This document shows positions 38,701 to 50,700 of a DNA stretch of 64,000 bases, piece by piece. The notes under the pieces are model-generated. The model was not told the origin of the DNA. It searched no databases and saw only the letters and a program-made list of their open reading frames with translations. Origin of the DNA: Gonatopus flavifemur. Its lineage: Eukaryota; Arthropoda; Insecta; Hymenoptera; Dryinidae. A program made the position numbers and the translations under genes. Numbering within the stretch: the stretch's first letter is position 1; the number at the start of each line of letters is the position of its first letter. The stretch lies in contig JAFFJZ010000002.1 of NCBI GenBank assembly GCA_018340375.1, positions 22,090,001 to 22,154,000 on the forward strand, in the 5' to 3' direction.

Positions 38701-41700
38701 TTATGCTTGACCTATGAGATCAACATAACAGATGACGCGCGAGGGGGGACGTGAGAAAATTGTTGCATGGGGATCGCTACTTAAGAAAAAGAAAGGCAAA
38801 ATGGATGTAATCCGTTCGGTGTTGAGAGCAAAGAATTCGCGAAAGACTTCTTCAAGAACTCTGTGGGAACTCTTCAGTTCTCAAAGAGTTTTTGAAAAAT
38901 TCTTAAGTAATCTTTTGTTGTTTGGGATCAGAGTATTCACGACGCACTTCTTACAACCAATTTTCCTTATTTGGTGTGTATATTAAGTCTACCCTCCAGG
39001 CAGCATATGGCTTCAGAAAGAGTTGAGAGTGACAACAATGTCAAATTTACGGAATTCAACTAAATCTATTCTCAACTATTTTTTCACCAATGGATAAAAA
39101 TATACCATTAAAAGTTGTTTTTATTATTCATCTCGGAATGTACTCCATGTAAATGTGATGATTATTACAATTGAAAGGTGCGTTTTTTCATATATCATTT
39201 AATTCCACTATATTGTTCCGAAAAATGACTACTTCTAATTGTAATAACACGCAAATGTCAAGTATACAAGGGTGGATTGATAAGTTTCCGGCCTGACCAA
39301 GAAAAACAACGTTTTTAAGAATTTTTTTTTCTTTATTTCTCAACATAATCTCCTCCAAGGCTGATACATTTCTCATAGCGGTGTTCTAGTCTAGTAATGC
39401 CATCTCTATAGACTGATTCGTCAGGCTCCTCAAAATACCCATTTACAGCTTCGATTACTTCTTCATTGTCCGCAAATCTCTCACCGCCAAGCCATTTTTT
39501 GAGGTTAGGAAACAGATAATAGTCACTCGGGGCTAGGTCTGGAGAGTAGGGAGGGTGCGGCATTAATTCAAACTTCAGATCGTTGATTTTAGCCATCGCA
39601 ACGATTGACGTGTGCGCTGGTGCGTTATCGTGATGAAACAAGATTTTTTTCTTCGCCAGATGAGGTCGTTTAATTTTCACTTCGTGGCTCAAACGTTGCA
39701 ATAAGTCTGCGTAGTATTGACCAGTGATAGTTTTACCCTTTTCAAGGTAATCAATGTATATAATACCTCTTGCATCCCAAAAAACAGTAGCCATAACCTT
39801 GTTCGCCGAAAAATTGTTTTGCCTTCTTTGGAGTTGGTTCCCTGGTCCAATCCACTGTTTAGACTGTTCTTTGGTTTCAGGAGTGTAGTGGTGGACCCAA
39901 GTTTCGTCAACGGTTACGAATCGACGCAAAAATTCGCTTGGATTACGCTTATACAACGCCAAATTGGCGGTAGAAATGTTCTTTCGAATCAATTTTTGGT
40001 CGACTGTTAGCAAACGCGGCACCCATCTTGCACAGAGCTTTTCCATATACAAATGTTGGTGCAAAATATTTTGTACACGTTCATATGACATCTTACAGGT
40101 CTCAGCTATCTCACGAACTTTTAATCTGCGATCTTTCAGCACTATTTGATGGATTTTTTCGATCATATCTGGAGTTGTGACCTCAATGGGGCGTCCTGAG
40201 CGAGGCTCATCAGAGGTGCTCACACGACCCTTTTTAAACTCGGAAACCCACTGCTTAACGGTTGAATATGATGGGGAGGATGTCCCCAGTGTTGAGTCCA
40301 TCTCTTCTTTAATTTCCTTCGGCGTTAACCCCTTCAAATAAAAGTATTTGATGACAGCACGATTTTCCAGCTTTTCCATTTTTACGAAAAACACAGAGGC
40401 GTCTTGGTCAGCGTGCTCTCAAAACTAAACTAACATGGCGATCGGACTGAAACTATAGCTACAAGCTATCTACGGATGGTACTATAGAACGCCACCTCAA
40501 GGTAGGCCTAGTGGCGCCATCTCTTGGTCAGGCCGGAAACTTATCAATCCACCCTCGTATTCAGACTTTGATGATAGAAACAATAGTATTTGTGGTATTT
40601 TTCTCTGAACGTAAGAATATCCCTGAATTTTATTTCAATGATATCTAAGATTGATTCAAAAATACTATTCAACTTGATATGAAAACAATTTTAAGCTAAA
40701 GTTGAACTGAATGAAATATTCAAAACAGGATATCGTGTTTGAGCGAAGATTAATATATCCTTTTTTACAGTGTGAACAAATTTGTTTGATTCTAGCATAA
40801 AATATATTTGAAGTGAGTGCAATATGTTTGGGGAAATAGAAAGAATAAATTACGCTTGAATGAAGCTTACTACGCTGAAAACAAGCATAACGTTTTCTGG
40901 GTGCATGAATTTTTTCAGATTTTTTTTATTAATTTAAATTGGTCAAACGACGGCTGGACATGCACAGGTATCCCTGGTTTACGGAAAACGGATAACAAAA
41001 CAACATTTACAGACGAAGGAAGGATTAAAAGTGCAAACCAATCATTCATCGATAGCAAGGATTCATCTCGCATAGCACCGATGTCTCACAAATAACTTCA
41101 GAATATTCTCAGCAATATCACCATGTGCGCAGACTGTTGCAGAATATTCTGACGATCTCTGCACTGAGACATTTGTGCTATTCATGGTTCAATTGTTCGA
41201 TTTATGAGTACGCTCCCATTCAATAAGACATCCCAGTGAACACTTATGAGAGGAAGATTTTTGCCAATGTTATCATATTGATATCCGAATGGTATCATTT
41301 TTCTGAGATCTCAGAAAGAATTCTCCTAAAGAGTTCGTTTGGATAACATTCTGGCAATTTCTTATCTTCCTCAGAAATCGACGCCTCTGATAACATTCTG
41401 ATATCTTTATGTTAACCTTCTGAAAGGTCTATCTGACCTCTTACACATATTCAGGAGATCTCTGAGAGCTCCGGATGATAACATATTGTTCACTGGGATC
41501 TTCCTCTCAGTAGCTTGCATAGAATCTTTCTCTATACTTCGATCATTTGTGGAGTTTGAATCGCACCCAGAAAAAGTGTTCACTCGAATATGAACCTATT
41601 AGACATTTCATTACATCCAATAAAATTCTACTTGATTCAAATGAATTTTATTCCGGATGAAATGAATAAGATTTTAATTAATTCATCTGATTTTATTATC

Positions 41701-44700
41701 ATTAATTCATTTGATACAACTTCAACTCTAGTAGGTTCATATTTACAAAGCGATTCAGTTGATTCAAACAACGTTCAGTCAATCCAATTTTTTTGCCCAT
41801 GCAGGTATCGCCAAGACTGAAAAAAATCCAAGCTTGTCCCAAGGTTGGCACATATGTCAGAAACAAACCTCCGTGAAGAACAATTGGCCCAATATTGTTC
41901 CATGATTTTCCCGTTGTTCTCAATGGATAGTCAGTCATAGTACACTTGTTTATATTCTTGAAATGGTCACTACATTTGGTACAAGCTTGGCACAAGTGTA
42001 AAAATCGAGCATTCGTTGAGAACAATTGTCCCAATATTGCTCACATGAGTGGCACAATGTTTATAAATATTGACTGAATTTTGAATTCACAATGGCTGAA
42101 GTCTCGGAGATAACCATCGGGCCAGGGCTGGCCCGATCTTCCTGCCATAATTAATCCTCCACACTATAGTGATGCATCAGTTTTTCGGATGGTTCGGGGG
42201 ATTCCAATGTTGGACTCCGTACGGGATCAGATCATTATAAGATTTATGTTATGGTATTTCAGTAAGATGTTATTAGTTTAGTTTGAGCATAATTCAACAA
42301 TAGAATAAAAATTGATTGAAATATCAAAGAACGCAAATTTTCCAATGATCATACAAGCTTCTCCCAGTCTTGTCAAATTTTTTCTATCATTTTAAGATAA
42401 TTCATGTACGGTATTCTGAGGGAGCAAGTGATGAACTGAAATGTGAATCAATTACTTTTTTCATCCATATCTGCGATAAAAGTAGCATTGGTTCATGCTC
42501 GGTAAATGAATTGGATCGGGCCTGGCAAAACCACTGGCCCAAGCTTGTCCTGATCTTATCATTCCCAAGCCTGGGCCAAGTTCGGTAAATTGTTCAAGAC
42601 AAGTCTCGGCAGGTCTTGTGCCAAGCTTGGTCCATCATTGGGCCATTGGTCTATACACACATGGGATACAAATATCAAATTTTCTCAGTGCAAGGGGTTT
42701 CGAAAATGATCATTACGTATTCCAGAGATTGATTCTATGTTCCGACCATTGCATGGAAAAATGTGATTCAGCTTCATCAGTTGAGCGATGATCTTTCATG
42801 CAGCTAAATGAGCAAGAAGATTGGAATTCTTTTTTAACAATGTCTGTTTGTTTCGAAGCGAATGATTTGAATGCAGTAATGAAATTTTGCACTTTTTGAC
42901 CCTCAGATTTTGTGCACCTGACAAATTTATCTCAATTTTCAAGGAAGTTCTCGCTTGTTGAGTAAGAATGAATTTTGAGTAGTAACTGAGGATACCTCCA
43001 CATGAATTCATGTTTGGTGTATGGCGTATAAGCCCGAGGACGAGGTTTTTGGTCTAGTACATCTCAACGATTTGAACACACTGGAAAAAATTGTTCTGTT
43101 GAAATGTGATCAACTAAAGATTATTGTTGTCTCGACAAAAATTTTGATGGGACAACAAAATTCTCTTGTCGATCAAATTTCAACAAAATATTTTTTTTCA
43201 GTGCAGTATTCTTACTCGTTCGAATTGAGTTTTGTTCTATTCAGATTGGAGATCTTCGCTCTCAAAGAGCGAGAATCTCATTCGCAAGAGTTACACGCTC
43301 ACTTCTAGCCGTACAATTAATTATATCTTACCCTAAAAATTTGAGAAATTTGATATCGAATTGAAAACTTGTCATGAAAATTTTATCAGATGCTCAAAAT
43401 TGGAGTGAATATAAAGATGATAGCAGAATAATTCTTAACCACTTCATATTTTCCTCAGCTACGGAAAACGGAAATTGGTGTGGGAGATCAATTCAAATAT
43501 CCTGAAACCATTATAGACAGGGAAAAGTTCATAACTTCTCGTAAAGTGATAATAAAGCAATTCAAACCAGCCCCTGGAGTGACCGATGAAGACTTGGAGA
43601 CCAGGCTCAGAAAAGTCTACGAGTTCCGTAAATTGTTAGTGCAGGTGAGTATCTCTTTGTCCTTGTTAACCCACCTTGCTACCCTGAAAACACGATTTGT
43701 TTCAGCGTAACAAAGTGGGAAAGCAGAGAAACTTTTTGGTGGCTGAAATAGAATTTGTTTAGGATGAACAAAAGTGTCTTTGCGTTCCAATTTTGTTACG
43801 CTCGAACAAATCGTGTTTGCAGTGTAAGGCGCACACTTTCATCGACATGCAGGATGAGGAACACATATATGTGAATTCCAACGTAATTCCAAGGAATCAG
43901 GCCGTTGTAAGCAACTACGTAAACAAGGGTCATGCGATCATGACTTCCAAGTTGGCCTTGAGCAAAGGTGCACTGAAAACACAGTTTGTTCCGACCAAAC
44001 AAAATTTTGGTTGAAATGAACGCAAAGCCACTTTTTGGTTGGCTGAAATAAAATTTATTTGGGGTGAACAAAATTTGGTTCACAATAATTAAGGCTTTCA
44101 TACACACAAATAAATTTTGTTTATCCTAAATAAATTTTATTTCAGTCAACCAAAAAGTTTCTTTGCGTTCATTTCATCCAAAGCTTTGTTCCGCCGGAAC
44201 AAACGTTTTCTCAGTGCGGTGAAACGTAACTTCAACAGGTCTGCAGTTTCAATTTAAGAGTGATGACCGGGAGGAGGAGGGATGGAAAAAATTTCAATGC
44301 ATAATCCAATTCTATTTGAAAGGTGCAATGCACTTCTGTATTACGAGTGTCCTATGGATAGCGGATTATCGACAGTTAAATTCATTGCTAACTCGTTCAG
44401 AAAACTTAATTCCAACAAGTTCGAGAGGTGGTGCATTCCTAAATCTTGAAAATCGAGGAATTCATTAGCTGCCCGAGTAGAAATTTGGTAAGGCCAACGT
44501 CGGGGCTTTATGAGGCGAATAGCTTACCTCATAAAGCCTCGACGTTGGCCTTACCAAATTTCTACTCGGGTGTGGAGTACTCCACACCTTGTATTCTAGC
44601 AGGTGTGGAGAACTCCACAGCTCCACATACGTTTAGCCACCCCTGGCCTTGAGTTTGAATTCATCTCACTGAGGATATTTGGTAATTTTGGTTCAAATCA

Positions 44701-47700
44701 TTTTATCTGTTCAGTACGCCTGGGAAAGAACGATGTAGGGTCGAGTAGATCCGAATTACTCAAAATTTCACCTCAATTAATTGAAATTCGCGTGCATCAA
44801 TTACCTATTTCCTTCTCCTTCAGATGGTTTCTAAGAATTTTGTATCTTCGGAAAGAATTAATTAGATCTATGTGAATTCAAATGGATCTCAATCGATCTG
44901 AAGAGCATCAATTTTCTCATTTTTTTTTTAGATTCACGTGGATATAATCCATTAGATCTAAATCAATTTTCTCCCGGGTGTTTATATCTCTTGGTGATCA
45001 GAAACAGGTTGTAGATCATTGTGATCATGAATGTTCTAACCAGGTCCATTTTCTATCAGTACAATACCTGGTTAACATGCGGTCACAAAGTGACGCACAT
45101 ACGAATCAGATTTTGTAGACAGATTCTTGCGCACACAAAGGAGAACCGCTAAATGTTAGATAGAAATCAACTGGATTTGTTGGGTACAAAAGGTTTCGAT
45201 TTATACTAACAGTAGACTCTTTTCACAGATAAGTTACGATACAGATGATGAGGAAACTGAAATGACATATGGAGAATGGGCCGAATTACTCGGTCATCCA
45301 ACTGCGTATACTTGGCTGGTATGTGAGAAATATTTTGTCCTCATTATTCTCAGCAATTAAACTTACCGTACAGCACACTCATCGAGCTTGCACCTAGTAT
45401 TCTGGTGGGATGAAGGCGAAACATCGGTGAAGAAAAGGGATTCGTGGAAATGAGGCAGAAATAAGATAGTGTCTTCCTTGGGACGTCCCAGGTAGAAGTT
45501 TACTATAGGCGTTGGGCTGGTGCAAGGCTCCCCAAGATGGGCCGAGCCTAGGTTACCTAGCCTGGTGCAATTCTGAAATAATAACATCATTTGAGCCTCA
45601 GCTCAATAGTTTCTACAATCAAGACCAAACATTGGGGATAGGGTTGTAACAGCATTTGTCATCAATAGCAAACAATAGAACAATTTGTTCGTCAGGGAAG
45701 AGGCAACATTGTCGTAATCTTGCGTCACTTTTATTTTTCATTGTAGTTGAAAATGCAAAAAAAACATCTATTCACAATAATTTCTGTGTGAACGAAATCA
45801 ATGATGGAGAATTCCGAAAAGTTCAACAAATAATTCGTCTGATCAGTTTAAACTGATGAATGATGAAAATCCGGTGGTTCTGGCATGGAGTAGGCGCGTC
45901 CTAGAACAGATGAAGAATTCTTCCTGTCATGGAATCTTCAGAAAAGACTTATACATTCATTGAATGCTTGGTTTGCCACTCGCAAGAAACAAGCAACACT
46001 CTGGTGAGCGTTATTACAATTTGAAAAGGGAGTTTCATCCCGGATCAAGCTATCGCTGAAGTTGAGCCAAACTACCGCTCAAGCTGGACAAAACCATCGC
46101 TCAAGCTGTGGGCCAAGCTCCCGCCCATACTTGGTGCAACATGAAAATTCAATGTCAACCAGGGTTGTCTAATCCCGAAGAGAACATGGAGCTTCAGCGA
46201 ACGTTCAGATCAGATGTGTATAGATCGGGCTGAAGCTTCATTAGAATTAACTTTTAGATTCACAAACGTTTGACAGAGGTTCTACGCAGTGATGCCAGCA
46301 TTTGGTCGACCGAGTAGATTTTCCCTCTCCGTCACATCTGTGTGTATAGAAATGTCACACACACAATCAAACCTCCGACAAAAGAAATTTGATTGTATAC
46401 AGCGTGATGGAGGGGGAAAATCCACTCGGTCGACCGAATGCTGGCATCACTGGTTCTACGGACGTTGAAATGTCCACCTCGAAATAGGTTCAGGAAACAT
46501 AGATGGAACGTTTGCTGAAGGTGTATCGGAGGTTTGACGAAGCTTCACAAAAATATCTATACTTATATTAATTTTGATCGATTTATGTGAAAAATAAATT
46601 GAATCATAAACATGAATTATTATAAATTATTCTAAGTATAGATATTTCTGTGAAGCTTCCTCAAACCTTCGATGAACCTTCAATGAACGATCCATCTATG
46701 TTGCCTGAAAATATTTTGAGGTGGACATTTCAACGTTTGTAGTACCTTTGACAAACGTTTGTGAATCTAAAAGTTAGCTTTCATGAACCTTCAATCCGAT
46801 CTATACAGATCTCATTTGAACGTTCGCTGAAGCTTTATGTTCTCTTCGGGATGCTCGGGACCGGTGTTCCGCCATGCGCTAAAGACCCTGGTGTGAAACT
46901 AGTTTTTTTCTCCAGACAATATTGGTTGGAGATGGGCCAGGTGTGGCGCAGCCTCCCTGGGAGAAATATTCTGAGAGACTGACTTTCCAATGGCGTTTAC
47001 TATAAAACATAGTGAATTTGATCATGTTTCTATTTTCTCGTTATAGTAAATTTGATCGTAAGTTCAGTCTGTTCCTCGGTTGTAAAATGCCCATAGTAAA
47101 TTTAACTACAAATTTTTCTACGTGCAGCTTTGACTATCAGTTATATTCTATCGTTGGTATTGGCGAAACCTGAAGATTTTCATATGGAATTGTAGTCTTG
47201 ACGTCACTTCTTTACTGGGCCACTATTCTCCCACCTAAATTCTACGTGAGGGCAACGTAGCCCATCGGTAGTGTTACTTTATGAGGAGAATACTTGTGAC
47301 GATATTTCATAAATATCCGGAATATGTGTTCGAGAAACCAGAAATTAAATGATCCAATTTAATGGAATTGAACACGATTTAGCATAAATATTTTTGTTTC
47401 TATACGATAATTGAAGATTCATTGGGTTTCTATAACCAAGATAATCTATATGTATGTAATTTCAGATTCATTTTTGAAGATTTTGTCAATTCATATTGTT
47501 GAAAATCAATGAATTTGATGTCGAAAAAATTTTCTTTGGAAATTCATCCCAATGGATTTCTATAATGTACGTGTTAATATACATATTGATATATACATTC
47601 CTTTTTTTTATGAATCCAATGGAACATCAGAGACCCTGGAGTCAGAAGACTTTTGAACTTTATGGCTCTGAATCTGAATTATTGCTCAAAACGCATACAT

Positions 47701-50700
47701 TCTTGGCGAAATCAAGGGATTATTTTGAAGCACTTGGCAACTTATTACGGAAGAATAATTTGGAGACAATTCGTAAATATATTTCTTATATTTTATCATT
47801 CGAATCATTATTCGCCACCCCACGCACCCTGTTAAAAAGTTCTGTTATTCTACTGAGAAGTCCTTCGGTAATTTAGAAAGCACTGAAATACGGTGAATTG
47901 ACCACATTTTGGGGAAATTATTATTCTTATGATTCGATTATCATTTCTTGGACCATTATTACACTATCATGTGGTAAACGGAACTATACTCCCAAGTTTT
48001 TGAAAAATTCACTTTCCGAGCTGTGAATTTTACGCTTTTCTCCCTTCAATGTGGGATAGAGCGGTTTTTTCCATATCTTCCTGTTTTATACCATTTTATG
48101 GTATTTTTCAACATTCGAACGTGATGTTTCCGAAGCATGTGTTTGGAAGGAGTCAAAATGATGACATTATTTCACTCCAAGGGTTAATGTAACATTTACA
48201 ATCGTGTCTTTAATCTCATGTCGATTCACGTCTGTCTACTGTGGTGCAAATCTGACATTTCAAACTCGTTTGGACATGCATGGGTTCAATATCGGCCTAA
48301 GACTATTCACACAAACCAATATTGTTTAAAAACTGTCCAACAGTTAGTTCTAGTTGGAAAACACTGAATTACCTTGAATAGAAACAATCGAAGGCCTGGG
48401 TTTAATAACTTACCGGGCCGCGGGGGCTCCAACACCCCTGGTGAAAATGGGAGCGAGGAGAAAGAGTAAGCGAAGCGTATGCTGAAGGGTAACAGAGACG
48501 TTAATGGAAAGTATACGAAGCTTGAATGGAAAGGATACAAAGAGTGTGTGAAACGGGAATTGAAACAAAGGAAGAGCGAAAAATTCAAGCAATTTAGACC
48601 AAAAAATTGAACCCTGTGGTGAGAATCGAACCGGTAACTTTCACTATGGGTAGGGTCTTATCCACTGAGCCATGGATCATCGTTGACATAGATTGCTGAA
48701 AGATGTTATTTGAAGTCAGAATAGGTATGACTTTTTTTGTCTCGTTTTACTGGCCTGCTGAATCAGATCCGAAACGTGTTCGAGCGCTCAGCGAGTTATT
48801 AAATCCAGGCCTTCAATTGTTCCCACCGATTTCCAGCGAATACAACTTTGCTTGTACTACCTGTTTATTTGTTGACTCCGGCAATTTCCTCATAAGCTCT
48901 ATTACTGATTAATGATAATTTATCATTGTCCCTTCTGATAGTTAATCACCTTCAATTGGATTTTATCGAAAGAAATATCATCCACATTAGTCCGATTTTT
49001 CGATCGATGATTTTGGGAACTTCTGTACGTGACGAAATGCAACTAGAGCATAGGTGAGTGTGTGAAAAATTCTCCCTATCGAATTTTGGGGCTTCATTAT
49101 TCTTCAATTCACTAAATTTCATAAAGGATTTCTAGATATCAATGTAGAAAGATTCTCAGAATTATATATAATTTATATAGAAATTATGTACAAGCTATAT
49201 TGAGTTTTATATAAATCATATACAATTTGAAAAACTTTCCCACATGGATGTATTTTAATAAACTTGAAACCATCAATTTTAAAAAATGGATATCTTCTTA
49301 TAGAAAAATTTTCAAAACTATATAAAATTCATATAAAATTGTATACAACTTATATATAAATTATATATGAATTACATGTCATGCTGAAAGTTTTCAACTC
49401 GGGTAGAGGTGTGCGTGTACTCGATTTTGTCAGGTTCTTCACAAGTGGGTCTTCTTGTTTCGTTATTATCAGCATATTCAGATTACGCGAGAAGGTTTTT
49501 CTAAAAGACAAGTCCATCCATCCTTTCATTCATTCATTCAAACAGTATTCAGGAAGTATTTGTGTAATATCCATTAAACAAGTCATCGATAATATTCTTT
49601 CTTCCCAATTTATTCATTTAGGAGGGATGTTTGCGTTCAAGATCATTCGATGAAACATTTACTTGCTGCTCTGTACATGATACAATGGATACCAACAGAA
49701 CATTTGGACAAGGTAAATGAAAGTATAAGAAAGATCACTGTTACGTAACAAATTTATAACAACATTCATGAGGATCATTTCTCCCACTGTAAAATTCATC
49801 TAAGACTCCATAGATCGATTTCAAAGGTCTTGGTTTTGTGATTCTTTTGAAACAATATTTATGGGATCTCATGAGAATTTTACGAGGAGTAATAAGATTC
49901 AATTCGTCACTCTAAACTCCACCTATCGAAGTCTTTCAACATATATCTTCAAATCCAATACTATCTGTCAAAGCCTAATGCTTGCTCATGAGTTAAGAGA
50001 GAAAATATCTCTATAAACTTTTTTTGGTGAAATTAAATCAGCAAACATTTTCTTCAAGCACTATTCGTAAATCGAGTAATGCTTTCCTTTGATTTATCTT
50101 TCTTCGGACGAACATCAGTTTCATTGTATGGAGGATCTCCCATCGCGTACCTCTGAATCCAACCACTAACGATTATAATTCTGGAATAAACACTCATCAT
50201 TGTATTTTTCTTTCTTCCTGTAAGATACCAGACATGGCTCAGCGGCTGAACATCAAAGCGATGGAGACAGTAATTCGGCCGAATCGCTACCAAAATGCGA
50301 GACTTTCGTTTGTAAAGAAACTAAACGACGTAGAGCTAATAACTCCTTGGCTCGATTGGTACACCAGCAAGGGTTTCGAAAGTTATTATGGAGATGTAAG
50401 AATTCGTCACAATTCGAGCCATTGGTGTAGCGTAACTATATAAAATTTTAAACTTGAACAAAGTTCCTAGCTTATGCGTGTTAAGTCTCCATACTTCTTT
50501 CCTGCTTTGGTTATGGGTTGATGAAGAAGTAAGGAAAACACAAGTGAACATTTTTCCCCTCAACATTTCAAACATTCATTATGTTCTCTAAATGATATCA
50601 AAAAGTTCTCCAATGCGTCGATTTTCGGCAAGCTTTTAGATGACTTTTATATGAGCTCTAGAAGTTATCAGAAAGTCATCTGAGTTAACTCTCTGATAAC

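Larger units (their letters stand above)
38396..40903. repeat. possible MITE carrying the intact mariner
   Basis: The end ACCCAGAAAATGATAAGCTT near 38396 is inverted near 40902 (AAGCATAACGTTTTCTGGGT). Both sides also contain TTGAAAACAGC / GCTGAAAACAA. Without the 1.29-kb mariner between them the element would be about 1.2 kb. The pairing is imperfect, so this is tentative. Confidence 0.4.

Noticed and set aside
43021..43308. 95-residue + strand ORF just before the 43459 exon
   Set aside because: It runs across a short MITE, lacks M13 similarity, and the real exon begins at its own acceptor (43458).
47496..47630. Upstream part of the open frame before the 47631 exon, and an acceptor at 47465
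   Set aside because: Joining the previous exon to 47466 in phase 0 gives a stop within four codons. The CAG at 47628-47630 keeps phase and starts the M13-like sequence.
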